Virus record (IMG/VR): IMGVR_UViG_3300011126_000059 | Location: 1 to 42,386 of that record | Source of the DNA: a virus | DNA: 42,386 nucleotides | Direction: 5' to 3' (one strand) | Shown: in pieces, positions 16,384 through 25,769 of the stretch | How the letters are laid out: every line of letters begins with the position of its first letter | How positions within the stretch are numbered: the stretch's first letter is position 1 | Made by a program: the position numbers and the translations under genes | Notes under the pieces: model-generated | Told to the model about the DNA's origin: nothing | The model's database searches: none | What the model saw: the letters and a program-made list of their open reading frames with translations, nothing else

Positions 16384-17999
16384 GGGTTCTGCCCAAGGCG
16401 GCTAAGCCCGCCAAGCCATATCAAAGCCCGGCTGCAACGCCTCCAATGCATTACAAGAGCAAGACGTTCCCCGCGCCCATTCGCGGATGGGTCTTGAATG
16501 AAAACCTTGCGACTGTAGGCCCAGCCAGCGCGCGGGTGCTGGACAACTGGTTCCCCACCACTACCGGCGCTCGTATCAGGGCCGGGGCGTTCAAGCATGC
16601 GACCATCGGTGCAACGGTTCAGTCGATCTGGACCTACAAGAGTGGCGGAACGGAAAAGCTGTTTGCCGCGACCGATGGCAGCGTTTTCGACATCACCACC
16701 CCGGCTGACAGGGATGTTGCGCCCACTGCGACCGTAACCGGCCAGACGAGTGGTTATTATGCTACGCAACAGTTCGGCACGGCGGGCGGGGATTATCAAT
16801 ATCTTTGCAATGGAGATGACGCTCCTCTGCTTTATGATGGTTCGACTTTTACGGCGATTACAGGGGTGTCTACCCCGGCCATTACAGGCGTGACGACAAC
16901 CGGGCTGTCACAAGTATGGTCCTATGCAAGCCGCCTGTTTTTTGTCGAAAAGGATACGTTGAATTCTTGGTATCTTGGCGTCGACAGCATCAGCGGTGCG
17001 GCGAGTTCGTTCTCGTTGGCTGGTATCGTCAAGCGCGGCGGTTCTCTTCTGCTTGGCGCGCGCTGGTCGCTTGATGCTGGTGACGGCCTTGATGACAAGT
17101 GCGTCTTTATCACCACAGAGGGCGAGGTTGCGGTTTACTCCGGCACCAATCCCGGCAGTGCGTCAACGTGGTCCCTGGATGGGCTTTACCGCATTGGCAA
17201 GCCGCTCGGTCGCAACTGCACCATGCAGGCCGGTGGCGACCTCCTGATTGCCACGGAAACCGGTCTTGTTCCTCTCAGCGCAGCCATTCGCAAGGATTAC
17301 GCCGCCTTAAACATGTCGGCAGTCTCGGCACCGATCGATCCCGCTTGGGAAGCTTCGGTTAGTTCTCGCCGCGCTCTCCCTTGGGAGGTGCTGAAGATCG
17401 CCGAAAAGAACATGATGATCGTGACGCAACCGCGCTCGACATCGGATCTAGACGCGCAGTGCTTCGCTGCAAATCTTGAGACGGGCGCGTGGTGCAGGTT
17501 CACGAATTGGGATGTCCGTTGCGCTGCGCTGTTCAATGAGCGTGGGTATTTCGGGGCCAATGACGGCTTTGTCTACCTGATGGAAAGCGGCGGCTCTGAC
17601 AACGAAGCGCCCTATACGGCAGCATACGCCGGGAACCCGGATCATCTTGAAAGCCCCGGCACCACAAAGACGTTTCATCAGGCGCGCGCCTTGTTCCTTG
17701 CCTCAAGCCCGTTCACGCCGCAAGTCTCGGCTGGCGTCAATTATCAATACAACTTCCCGGCTGTGCCAAATTCGGTTGCAGACTACACCGCAGACCAGTG
17801 GGATGTCGGATTGTGGGATGTGGCCCTGTGGGATGGCTCAGGGACACTTGAAGTGGTCAACACCCGCATGGTGTCCATCGGGCGGACAGGCGAAACCATT
17901 CTTCCTCAGCTCCAGGTGACTTTGGGCGTGACTCCTACGCCTGAAATCGAACTTGTTTCGTACATTGTGACCTACACGGACGGTGAAGTGGTTACATGA
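16380..17999 (+). CDS. Tail nozzle protein (beta-propeller type)
   Basis: 539 aa. GTG 16380 overlaps the previous stop. It resembles P22 gp10-type tail hub or nozzle proteins: an N-terminal part FPAPIRGWVLNENLATVGPASARVLDNWFPTTTGARIRAG and then repeated beta-blade sequences (SIWTYKSGGTEKLFAATDGSVFDI, SYASRLFFVEKDTLNSWYLGVDS, EGEVAVYSGTNP, LLIATETGLVPLS, FTNWDVRCAALFNERGYFGANDGFVYLME). Such proteins close the DNA channel beneath the adaptor ring. The C-terminal part has a WDVGLWDVALWDGSG motif common in this family. Confidence 0.82.
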   Translation: MRVLPKAAKPAKPYQSPAATPPMHYKSKTFPAPIRGWVLNENLATVGPASARVLDNWFPTTTGARIRAGAFKHATIGATVQSIWTYKSGGTEKLFAATDGSVFDITTPADRDVAPTATVTGQTSGYYATQQFGTAGGDYQYLCNGDDAPLLYDGSTFTAITGVSTPAITGVTTTGLSQVWSYASRLFFVEKDTLNSWYLGVDSISGAASSFSLAGIVKRGGSLLLGARWSLDAGDGLDDKCVFITTEGEVAVYSGTNPGSASTWSLDGLYRIGKPLGRNCTMQAGGDLLIATETGLVPLSAAIRKDYAALNMSAVSAPIDPAWEASVSSRRALPWEVLKIAEKNMMIVTQPRSTSDLDAQCFAANLETGAWCRFTNWDVRCAALFNERGYFGANDGFVYLMESGGSDNEAPYTAAYAGNPDHLESPGTTKTFHQARALFLASSPFTPQVSAGVNYQYNFPAVPNSVADYTADQWDVGLWDVALWDGSGTLEVVNTRMVSIGRTGETILPQLQVTLGVTPTPEIELVSYIVTYTDGEVVT

Positions 18000-18460
18000 A
18001 GACGCACACATTCCAGTGCGAAGAAAACCCGGACATGTACAGGGCGCTCAGCGAATACGCTGGCATGCTCATTTGGGGCGCTGATCGGGGTTTCGGTCCC
18101 GGCACGGCAATGGGCGTTTTTGACGACGAGAACCAACTCGCCGCAGCCGTCATCTACCACAACAACGACGATTGGGCATCGATCATCGAATATTCAGGGG
18201 CCGGTGAAAACCCGCGCTGGCTGACCCGCGATGTGATGTTCGAGATCTTCAATTACCCGTTCAACCGCCTTGGCAAGAATGCGGTGTTTACCCGCATCGG
18301 AAGCGAGAACGCCAAGTTGGGCCGCATCTACAAATGGTACGGATTCACCGAGCATGAAGTGCCACACATGCGCGGCCCCGATCAATCCGAATTCGTTTAC
18401 GTGCTGACCAAGGAAGCTTGGCTGAACAACGGAAAACACAAGGGCAAGCACCATGTCTAA
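17996..18460 (+). CDS. GNAT-family acetyltransferase-like protein
   Basis: 154 aa. The layout of a GNAT fold is visible: GTAMGVFDDENQLAAAVIYHNND for the central strands, WLTRDVMFEIFNYPFNRLGKNAVFTRIGSENAKLGRIYKWYGF for the acetyl-CoA-binding helix region and the typical NxKxxRxYxxxGF end motif, and a final strand FVYVLTKEAWL. Similar proteins occur in tail regions of T7-like and other podoviruses. The substrate is unknown. It overlaps the nozzle gene by 4 bases. Confidence 0.75.
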   Translation: MKTHTFQCEENPDMYRALSEYAGMLIWGADRGFGPGTAMGVFDDENQLAAAVIYHNNDDWASIIEYSGAGENPRWLTRDVMFEIFNYPFNRLGKNAVFTRIGSENAKLGRIYKWYGFTEHEVPHMRGPDQSEFVYVLTKEAWLNNGKHKGKHHV

Positions 18461-19454
18461 GCCAGATCCCACACCCCCGAAAGAAACGTCAGCCGCTCAG
18501 ACCGGTACGTCTGTCTCGACATCGATTGCCAATGCGTTCCTGACCAACCAGAACGAATACACGCCAGACGGTACAAAGACGTTCGACCAGACCGGCTCTT
18601 ACACGTTTACCGACCCGTACACCAACGAGACCTACACCGTCCCGCGGTTCTCGATGACGCAGACGCTTTCCCCGCAGCAGCAGCAGATCAAGGGACAGCA
18701 AGACGCGGCAAGCATGAACCTTGCCACGCTCGGTAACAACCTTTCCGGCACCCTCGGCAAGCAGTTGACGGGCAATTTCAAGATTGGCAACGAGTCGACG
18801 GAATCGCGTCTGATGGATCTTGGCCGCGCCCGGCTTGATCCGCTCCTTGCCAACCAGGACGAGGATCTGCGCACCCGCCTTGCCAATCAGGGCATCAAGG
18901 CCGGTTCACAAGCCTACGACCGCGAAATGAACCTGCAAAACCAGTCCCGCAACGACGCTTACAATCAGCTTCTGCTGACCGGTCGCGGGCAGGCGGCACA
19001 GGAACAGTTGACCGAGGACAACCAGCGCATCAACCAGATTTCCGCGCTGTTGAATGGCGGTCAGGTATCCCAGCCCAACTTCCTGACAGGCAATCAGGTC
19101 AACCCGATTCCGATTACGGACAACGCGAGCATCATCTCGAATTATGACCAGCAGAAGCTTGAGGCCGCGAAGGCGTCGAGCGCAGGCATCGGGTCCGTTC
19201 TTTCCGGGGTTGGGGGGCTGTTCGCACTATCCGACGAGCGCGCGAAAAACAAGATGGAGCCTGTCGGCGAGGCCAACGGGCACACCCTTTATTCGTACTC
19301 CTACAAGGGGGACGGAAAGCGCAAGCGCATCGGCGTTTCGGCGCAGGAGACGGCCAATAAGCGCCCCGACGCAGTCCGTAAGGGCCGCGACGGGATGCTG
19401 CGCGTGAACTATGACAAGCTCGGCCTTGGCGCACTCCACGACATAGGAGCATAA
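18453..19454 (+). CDS. Virion protein with endosialidase-chaperone-like C-terminus
   Basis: 333 aa. The N-terminal 250 residues are Gln/Asn-rich and helical (LSPQQQQIKGQQDAASMN, RLANQGIKAGSQAYDREMNLQNQSR), as in internal virion or tail proteins. Residues about 257-333 resemble the intramolecular chaperone domain (peptidase S74 type) of tail spikes: ALSDERAKNKMEPVGEANGHTLYSYSYKGDGKRKRIGVSAQE. The SDERAK motif holds the Ser260-Asp261 position where that family self-cleaves. It starts inside the GNAT gene. Assignment to internal virion or tail component is uncertain. Confidence 0.72.
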   Translation: MSKPDPTPPKETSAAQTGTSVSTSIANAFLTNQNEYTPDGTKTFDQTGSYTFTDPYTNETYTVPRFSMTQTLSPQQQQIKGQQDAASMNLATLGNNLSGTLGKQLTGNFKIGNESTESRLMDLGRARLDPLLANQDEDLRTRLANQGIKAGSQAYDREMNLQNQSRNDAYNQLLLTGRGQAAQEQLTEDNQRINQISALLNGGQVSQPNFLTGNQVNPIPITDNASIISNYDQQKLEAAKASSAGIGSVLSGVGGLFALSDERAKNKMEPVGEANGHTLYSYSYKGDGKRKRIGVSAQETANKRPDAVRKGRDGMLRVNYDKLGLGALHDIGA

Positions 19455-19456
19455 CC

Positions 19457-21823
19457 ATGTTTGAACAGGGAATGTTCCTGATTGACCCGAATGCCTCGCC
19501 TGACCAGATCAAGGCGCAGCGTGAGGCGTTGGCGCGTCTGCGATACGGCAGGGCCAACAATGTCGGCGAGGGCGTTGGCGACCTCTTGCAGGGCTTTGCA
19601 GCTGGTATCCAGAAGCGAGGCTTGAACAAGGCCGAGACTTCGGGCCGTGAAAACGCGATGGCAAGTTTCAAGGACTTCCTGTCGAGCGGCTTTGGTGGCG
19701 AGAGTGTCGGTGCAAGCCCGACTGTTGACTCGATGGTGACAGGTTCCGTTTCGGAGCCAAGCGCACCGTCTGTCAGCAACAACACTCCAATCGGCAAGGC
19801 TGACCCGGTACAGTCCGTTATGGATGCAGCGCCCTCTGCGCAGCCGGTGGCGACCGCAGCCGATTGGCTCAAGTATGCCAATCAGGGCGCTGTCCGTAAT
19901 AAGCCTATCAATCCGAAGCTTTCCGAGGCGCTAGGGTTCTTGCCTGAGCTTGGCGTTCAGATGGAGGTATTTTCGGGCGGGCAGCCTGCGAAGGGTTCAG
20001 GAAAGCCTCGCGTCGGCTCGACCAGACACGACCACGGCAACTCGGCGGATGTGTTCTTTTACAAGGACGGTCGCAAACTCGATTGGGCCAACCCGCAGGA
20101 TCGTCCCGTTTACGAAGAAATCGTTCGCAGGGGCAAAGCCAATGGCGTCACCGGTTTCGGTGCTGGTGACGGCTATATGCGCCCCGGCAGCATGCACCTC
20201 GGCTTTGGTCAAGAGGCCGTTTGGGGCGCTGGTGGCAAGGGTGCAAATGCGCCTGACTGGCTTCGCTCCGCTTTTGCTGGTGGCAGATCCCCGTCCAGCG
20301 CCGCGCAGGCCGTTAATGCGATGGCCTCGCAGACCTCACAGGTGCCGCAAGCACCACAGCAGTCCACGGGTGGAATTATCGGAACCATGCTTGCCGGTGG
20401 CTTCAAGCAGCAGCCGGGCGGCTCAGGCTCCGCCATGGATGTATGGCGCGGTCAGGCTGGTCAAAGCACGGCGAATGACGGTAGCGCGCTCCAGCGCCTT
20501 CCTGATGGTTCTGTAAAGCGCACATCGGGCCGCTACGGCTATTCCGAAATCATGAGGCCCGAAGGTATGCCGAGCGAACGCGCTCCGATGCCCCGTCAGG
20601 CACAGGCCGGAGGGATTGGTTCGTTCATTGCCAACGCCCTTTCTGGTCGCGGCAATGCACAGATGCAGCAGCCCGCACCGATGGCCGAGCAGGCTATGAC
20701 GGCACCCGTTATGCCTGTTGAAAGCGGGCCGATCCCCGCCGAGGTTCCGCAGAACCAGCCGCCTATTCCGGGCATTCAGCCAAGCGTTATGCAAGCCGCA
20801 CCTCAGCCCGCACCCCAGCCGGTTACACAGGCCCCGGCACAGGTTGCACAGGCGCAGCCGCAGGGCATGGACCAGCAATGGCTCATGCAGGCAATGACGC
20901 TTGCCAACAATCCGTTTCTGCCAGCGGCAGAGCGAGCCACGTTGCAGGCCATCATTGAGCAGCGCATGCAGGCAGCAGATCCGATGCGTCAGCTTGAGAT
21001 GGACTACAAGCGGGCCCAGTTGGAGAAGTTGCGCAATCCGCAGGCTGACACGCCGGCCGGTTTCGCAGAACTCCAACTAAGAGCCGATGCCGCTGGGCTT
21101 CAAAAAGGAACGCCCGAGTACAGCGCATTCATGGAGAACGGCGGCGGTGTCCCGGCAACTTTCCGCGCCCTCGATATGCAAGCTCAGGCCGCAGGTTTCG
21201 AGAAGGGAACGCCCGAATATAACGAATTCATGGCCACGCGAGGCGCTGGCTTGCAGGCAGGGGCAAAGACCACAGCCGAAAACCTTGCAGATATTGCGAC
21301 AGGTGGGGCTGCCGAAGGCGCAAAGGACCTCGGTAAGGCAAGCATTGCAGCCGGGACCGCAGCTTGGGAAGGATACGGAAAGGTCCAGACAAGCCTTGCC
21401 AACATTGACGAGGCTATTTCGGCGATTGACAACGGCGCGAACTCTGGCCTTGTCTACAATATGCTGCCAAGCATCAGTGAATCGTCAGCGGCTCTTGAGA
21501 ATTCAATGAACCGAATGGGCCTTGATGTTGTCGGGTCCGTGACATTTGGTGCTTTGTCTGAGGGTGAACTTAGGCTTGCCATGTCAACGGCAGCACCCCA
21601 GAATCTCCAACCCCCAGAACTTCGCTCGTGGCTCGTGAAGCGCCGGGCCGCCCAAGCCAAAACGGCTGAAATGTTGGCCAACGCTGCGCGGTTCCTTACC
21701 GTCCCCGGCAATACCATTAACGGTTGGATCGCGAAAAATAAGGCCGCGAATGCAGGGCAGGACAATGGATCAGATGGATGGACCGAAGTCACCCCCGGTG
21801 TTCGCTTCAGAAAGGCTGACTGA
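19457..21823 (+). CDS. Internal virion protein with M15-like zinc peptidase domain
   Basis: 788 aa. Residues about 150-260 carry a D-Ala-D-Ala carboxypeptidase (M15-type) domain: STRHDHGNSADV gives His191 and Asp198, and MHLGF gives His247, matching the usual zinc ligands. A domain that cuts peptidoglycan peptides in a virion protein fits local opening of the cell wall at DNA injection. The middle (290-480) is Pro-, Gln- and Ala-rich and disordered. Two similar repeats of about 33 residues follow (FAELQLRADAAGLQKGTPEYSAFME and FRALDMQAQAAGFEKGTPEYNEFMA). The C-terminus is helical. It ends in overlap with the next gene. Confidence 0.8.
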   Translation: MFEQGMFLIDPNASPDQIKAQREALARLRYGRANNVGEGVGDLLQGFAAGIQKRGLNKAETSGRENAMASFKDFLSSGFGGESVGASPTVDSMVTGSVSEPSAPSVSNNTPIGKADPVQSVMDAAPSAQPVATAADWLKYANQGAVRNKPINPKLSEALGFLPELGVQMEVFSGGQPAKGSGKPRVGSTRHDHGNSADVFFYKDGRKLDWANPQDRPVYEEIVRRGKANGVTGFGAGDGYMRPGSMHLGFGQEAVWGAGGKGANAPDWLRSAFAGGRSPSSAAQAVNAMASQTSQVPQAPQQSTGGIIGTMLAGGFKQQPGGSGSAMDVWRGQAGQSTANDGSALQRLPDGSVKRTSGRYGYSEIMRPEGMPSERAPMPRQAQAGGIGSFIANALSGRGNAQMQQPAPMAEQAMTAPVMPVESGPIPAEVPQNQPPIPGIQPSVMQAAPQPAPQPVTQAPAQVAQAQPQGMDQQWLMQAMTLANNPFLPAAERATLQAIIEQRMQAADPMRQLEMDYKRAQLEKLRNPQADTPAGFAELQLRADAAGLQKGTPEYSAFMENGGGVPATFRALDMQAQAAGFEKGTPEYNEFMATRGAGLQAGAKTTAENLADIATGGAAEGAKDLGKASIAAGTAAWEGYGKVQTSLANIDEAISAIDNGANSGLVYNMLPSISESSAALENSMNRMGLDVVGSVTFGALSEGELRLAMSTAAPQNLQPPELRSWLVKRRAAQAKTAEMLANAARFLTVPGNTINGWIAKNKAANAGQDNGSDGWTEVTPGVRFRKAD

Positions 21824-23886
21824 TGCCCCGTTATCAAGTCGAAGTGAACGGCCAGCGATATGAAGTTGACGCTCCAGACGATCAGGCGCTCCAGCTTGCT
21901 ATTCAGAAGATGTCGCCGGGTGCAGGTGCAGACCCTCAAAACCCGGACGGCACTTATGGCCAGCCCCCCGAAGGCATGGTTATGGACCCGGCAACAAATC
22001 GCATGGTCGATACAAAGGCCATTGCGAATGAGCAGTTCGGGTCTGGCGCTGGGAAGGCCGTCATGGCTGGCGCTCGCATGGCCTCCGGCTTCCCCATCAT
22101 TGGCGGCGCTATGGAACGCAATGCGGGGATGGGCGATCCGGTCCGTCAAGGCGTTGCCGATCAGGCCTTCAGGCAGTTCGACGCCGAAAACCCCAAGACC
22201 AGCCTTGGAATGCAGATTGCGGGCGGTGTGGCTGGCATAGCCCCGCTTGTCGCCGCTGCTCCCGGCATGATGGGCGCTAGTCCTGCGGCAAGCCTTGCAA
22301 CCAATTCCGCCTTCTCTGCGGGGTCTGGTGCCGCTATCGGCGCGGCTGACGCAGCTACCCGTTCTGGTTTCGATCCAAAGCAAATGGCTATCGGTGCGGG
22401 CGCTGGTGGCGTGGCAGGTGGCGCGGCTCCAGCTATCGGCAAGATGATCGGCGCGGGGATCAATTCCGTTTCCGGCATGCTTGGCATTGGCAACAAGTCG
22501 CGGGCAAACTCGGCCATTACGGAAGCTTTGCGCAGGGCGGGCCTTAACCCGTCAGACGTTGCTGATGATGTGGCCCGCGCTGCCGGTGACGGCCAAGGCG
22601 TCTACATGGCGGCTGATGCTCTCGGCAACCCTGGGCAACGCATGCTCTCCGGTGTGGCTCGCACTCCCGGCGACATGCGCACACAAATCGTTGACAAGCT
22701 GCTCACGCGCCAGTCCGGGCAGGGCGGGCGCTTGGTCAATGCCATGGCCGAGGGGTTCAATGCTCCAAACCCGGCGCTAAACCCGACCGATGAAGCAATA
22801 GGCATGTTCCGTCCATCTCAGACGGCGGCGGCACTTAAAGAGAACCTTTCCGGCATTCGTAAGATGTCTGCGAACGGGCTTTATGACGCGGCTCGCGACG
22901 GCTCCAAGGCGGTTGACCTCAGCGGCGCAATCCAGTCGATTGACGACATTGTCAAGCCCGGCGTCAACCAGATTGTTACCCCAGAAAGCGGCATTGCCGG
23001 CGATACCATAGAGGGCGCTCTGACCAATCTCCGCCGCAGGATGACGGACGGGAAATCGGTTCTTTCCGACTTCGATTCCATCCTCAACCTCAAGGGCGAC
23101 ATTGACGACATGATCGGCGCGGCGACGCGGGGCGGCAAGAACAAGCTCGCGGCTCGCCTTGGCACGGTCAAGAAACAACTTGATCAGGCTCTTGAAGGTG
23201 CGTCTGATGGATACCGCGCGGCCAATGACACGTTCTCCCGTCAAAGCCGCGTGATCGATGCCATTGACACCGGTTCGACAGCACAAAGCGGGCGGGTGCG
23301 CTTGGCTGACAGCATCCCGGCATTTCAGGGTATGAACCCTGACGAACAGGCCGCATTCCGCTCCGGCTATGCTGACCCGCTCATGGCCCGCATCGAGGCC
23401 GCGTCATCTTCGCCGACCACGAACAAGGCCCGCATGCTGCTCTCTGAGAAGACGGCGGCTGAGTTCCCTGCGTTTGCGGAGCCGGGCAAGGGAGGCCAGC
23501 TTATGGACCGCCTTAGCCGTGAACAGCGCATGTTCGAAACATCGTCGCAGGCCCTTGGCGGGTCTCGCACGGCTGACAACCTTGCCGATACGGCAGAGAT
23601 CGCCAGCTTTGACCCAACCATTCTTGGCAACCTCTTGCAGGGCCGGTTTGGTGCAGCATCAATGAATGCTCTGAAGGGTGTTGGCGACTTCGCACGAGGC
23701 CGCAACGACACCACGAAGGACATGATCGCCAAGATGCTGCTTGAGAGCGATCCTGCCGTTATTAGGCAAATGTTCGGCGGGGCTATTCAGAGCGCAGATG
23801 GCAAGGAAATCGCCCGTCAAGCTATCACGCGGGCGCTGATGCAGTCTGGTGGGATGCAGGCTTCCGCCGGTGGTGGCGGTTACTGA
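21823..23886 (+). CDS. Internal virion (ejection) protein
   Basis: 687 aa. The N-terminal 25 residues (YQVEVNGQRYEVDAPDDQALQLAIQKM) are a small domain often found at the front of phage ejection proteins. Residues about 70-230 are extremely rich in Gly and Ala with long hydrophobic stretches (GGVAGIAPLVAAAPGMMGASPAASLATNSAFSAG), able to insert into membranes. The rest is helical and polar. Large, Gly/Ala-rich proteins after the nozzle gene usually enter the host envelope to form a DNA conduit. The exact counterpart in P22 or T7 cannot be named. Confidence 0.75.
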   Translation: MPRYQVEVNGQRYEVDAPDDQALQLAIQKMSPGAGADPQNPDGTYGQPPEGMVMDPATNRMVDTKAIANEQFGSGAGKAVMAGARMASGFPIIGGAMERNAGMGDPVRQGVADQAFRQFDAENPKTSLGMQIAGGVAGIAPLVAAAPGMMGASPAASLATNSAFSAGSGAAIGAADAATRSGFDPKQMAIGAGAGGVAGGAAPAIGKMIGAGINSVSGMLGIGNKSRANSAITEALRRAGLNPSDVADDVARAAGDGQGVYMAADALGNPGQRMLSGVARTPGDMRTQIVDKLLTRQSGQGGRLVNAMAEGFNAPNPALNPTDEAIGMFRPSQTAAALKENLSGIRKMSANGLYDAARDGSKAVDLSGAIQSIDDIVKPGVNQIVTPESGIAGDTIEGALTNLRRRMTDGKSVLSDFDSILNLKGDIDDMIGAATRGGKNKLAARLGTVKKQLDQALEGASDGYRAANDTFSRQSRVIDAIDTGSTAQSGRVRLADSIPAFQGMNPDEQAAFRSGYADPLMARIEAASSSPTTNKARMLLSEKTAAEFPAFAEPGKGGQLMDRLSREQRMFETSSQALGGSRTADNLADTAEIASFDPTILGNLLQGRFGAASMNALKGVGDFARGRNDTTKDMIAKMLLESDPAVIRQMFGGAIQSADGKEIARQAITRALMQSGGMQASAGGGGY

Positions 23887-24086
23887 CCTAGCCGCGTCTC
23901 CAGCCATTTGATGGCGATATAGCCAAGCCAGATGACACCCGCCGCAGTTACGGCACCCGCAAGATACTCAAGGCTTGCGAATTCAAGCGCCCATCTTACC
24001 GACATGTTGAGATAGGCGATTGTGGCTACCAGGATCGCGATTGCGAAGGCCAAAACGATCTTATCGCCAAGTCTAAAGTGCTTCAA
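23880..24086 (-). CDS. Two-helix membrane protein encoded on the opposite strand
   Basis: 68 aa. Two hydrophobic segments (IVLAFAIAILVATIAYLNM and YLAGAVTAAGVIWLGYIAIKW) make it a likely inner-membrane protein. The start is TTG 24086 with GGGTGA upstream. A promoter-like sequence lies just upstream on the same strand (24131-24159). It is the only leftward gene in the late block, which is typical of a moron, a gene expressed in the prophage. A role as holin or superinfection-exclusion protein is possible but not shown. The end overlaps the ejection gene by 7 bases. Confidence 0.5.
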   Translation of the reverse strand: MKHFRLGDKIVLAFAIAILVATIAYLNMSVRWALEFASLEYLAGAVTAAGVIWLGYIAIKWLETRLGQ

Positions 24087-24130
24087 ATCTTCACCCGGTC
24101 CTTAGCCCGCTAAACCGGGCGATCCCCGAC

Positions 24131-24159
24131 ATTATGAACAATTCCAAGCCCTGCCGCAA
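24131..24159 (-). promoter_or_regulatory. Putative leftward promoter of the membrane gene
   Basis: On the minus strand TTGCGG (24159-24154) and CATAAT (24136-24131) are separated by 17 bases. The -10 box matches 5 of 6 consensus bases; the -35 box is weaker. It lies about 45 bases upstream of the TTG start at 24086. Confidence 0.4.
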
Positions 24160-24186
24160 GCGGGGCGCTTATGCATGGAGAAGCTA

Positions 24187-25020
24187 ATGGCCCGAAATGG
24201 ATCAGGCGTGTACTCGGCCCCGGCTGGCACGGACGGTGTAGCCAACACCACGATTGAAAGCGCCAAGTACAATGCTTTCGTTGCCGACCTCGTGGCGGAC
24301 GCCAACACCGCCCGACCCATCGTCGCAGGCGGTACTGGGGCGACGACGGCAGTGGCTGCATTCGCCAATTTGAGCATTGCCCCGACACGACAGGTCCTCA
24401 CCGTCGGATCCGGTACATATACAACCCCGTCTGGCGTCAAGACGATCGTTATCGAAGCCGTGGCCGCTGGCGGCGGTGGTGGCTACAGCAAGCCGAACGC
24501 ATCGCAAGCAGCTTGCGGGGGTGGCGGTGGAGCGGGGCAATCCGTCAGGCATCGCGTTGCCGGTCCTGCGGCCTCGTATTCCTACACGGTCGGGGCGGGG
24601 GGGGCCGGTGGTGTGGCAGGCACTTCCACCGCAGCGACGAGTGGGGCCAACACCACATTCGGCAGTATCGTTACGGCAGTTGGCGGGGTCAATGGGGACA
24701 GCACTTCTTCAACAACCGTCCTCGGCGGGTCTGCGGCGGGTGGCAACGGCGGCGGTCGCGCAGGCGGTGGTGTGGGAGACCATGTGTTCGCAGGCGAAGC
24801 AGGGTTCCCAGGAATTATTTTTTCCGGCTCTATTTGCGTTGGTGGCGCGGGCGGGTCTTCCGTTCTCGGCGGTGGGGGGAAGTCGCAATTTGCCCCGGCT
24901 GGCGGGCAGGCCGGGCTTGGATACGGCGCGGGCGGCTCGGGCGGTGCTAACGCGAACGCGGCAAATGCCGATGGGGGTGCCGGAGCAGACGGCATTATCT
25001 ACGTCTGGGAGTTCTACTAA
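24187..25020 (+). CDS. Tail fibre protein with glycine-rich adhesin domain
   Basis: 277 aa. ATG 24187 is chosen because GGAGAAG lies just upstream; an ATG at 24175 is in frame. The N-terminus carries GGTGATTA, a phrase common in tail fibres. From residue about 75 it has the pattern of glycine-rich phage fibres: VLTVGSGTYTTPSGVKTIVIEAVAAGGGGG, then many GGGG, GGAGG and GGNGGG runs and an end with WEFY. Such glycine-rich tips bind host surface receptors and vary between related phages. Confidence 0.78.
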   Translation: MARNGSGVYSAPAGTDGVANTTIESAKYNAFVADLVADANTARPIVAGGTGATTAVAAFANLSIAPTRQVLTVGSGTYTTPSGVKTIVIEAVAAGGGGGYSKPNASQAACGGGGGAGQSVRHRVAGPAASYSYTVGAGGAGGVAGTSTAATSGANTTFGSIVTAVGGVNGDSTSSTTVLGGSAAGGNGGGRAGGGVGDHVFAGEAGFPGIIFSGSICVGGAGGSSVLGGGGKSQFAPAGGQAGLGYGAGGSGGANANAANADGGAGADGIIYVWEFY

Positions 25021-25769
25021 TGAATGTTTTGAGCCTCAAGCGTTTCATCGGCGGGATGGACCCGGAAAAGATGTCCACGAACATACTGCGGTTTTACAAC
25101 GGCTGCTGCGCTAACGTGGACGGCAACAAGATTTATTCCATTACCGGCAATCATCTTGATGTCGATCTTACGACGACTGGCGTGAATGGCAGGGACCCAG
25201 CCTATGCCTTGACCAGCGGCTCTTACTGGGCACCCATCGTCATCGCTCGAAACGATAACGATGAACTGGCGATCACGATGTCGGGTGGCGGTGGATGGAG
25301 CGAAATCACCCTTCCCGCTGGATACCATTTCGTTCGCAAGCTGCCGTTCGGCTTTGTCTACAATCCCAATTGGGACGGGATACCAAACTTTCATCTGTCC
25401 TACTGGCCGAAGCCGCACATACGGTTCACTGATGCGCAGGACGCTTCGCCATGGATTGCGCTTTATAACGGCCAATCCACCTCCTGGACAGACGTTCCAA
25501 TGGCCCCGTGGCTGCCTGATGCTGCCCGCATGGTGCATCTCATTGCCTCAGCCCGGTATATCGACGGCTCGGCGGGCAGTTGCTATCTGCGAAGCTACGA
25601 TGGCCAAACCACCGGTATCAATGTGGGAAGCGTATCGCCGAGCGGGCCTTACAGTTTCTGTTCAACCCACATCAGGGTCGATAGCCTCAGGAAGCTCCAG
25701 TACAAATGCATCGGGAACGCCCGGCTTACGCTGCAAGTGGTCGGTTACGATATGACTGAGCCTTCCTGA
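25020..25769 (+). CDS. Hypothetical protein, likely tail fibre companion
   Basis: 249 aa, ATG 25020 overlapping the fibre stop. Composition is beta-rich with many aromatic residues (RFYNGCCANVDGNKIYSITGNHL, HFVRKLPFGFVYNPNWDGIPNF, GSCYLRSYDGQTTGINVGSVSPSG). I do not recognise a family. Position directly after the fibre and before the lysis genes suggests a second receptor-binding or fibre-associated protein. Confidence 0.6.
   Translation: MNVLSLKRFIGGMDPEKMSTNILRFYNGCCANVDGNKIYSITGNHLDVDLTTTGVNGRDPAYALTSGSYWAPIVIARNDNDELAITMSGGGGWSEITLPAGYHFVRKLPFGFVYNPNWDGIPNFHLSYWPKPHIRFTDAQDASPWIALYNGQSTSWTDVPMAPWLPDAARMVHLIASARYIDGSAGSCYLRSYDGQTTGINVGSVSPSGPYSFCSTHIRVDSLRKLQYKCIGNARLTLQVVGYDMTEPS

Noticed and set aside
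24582-24995. Leftward Pro-rich frame opposite the glycine-rich fibre
   Set aside because: The proline runs are simply the reverse complement of glycine codons. Not a gene.
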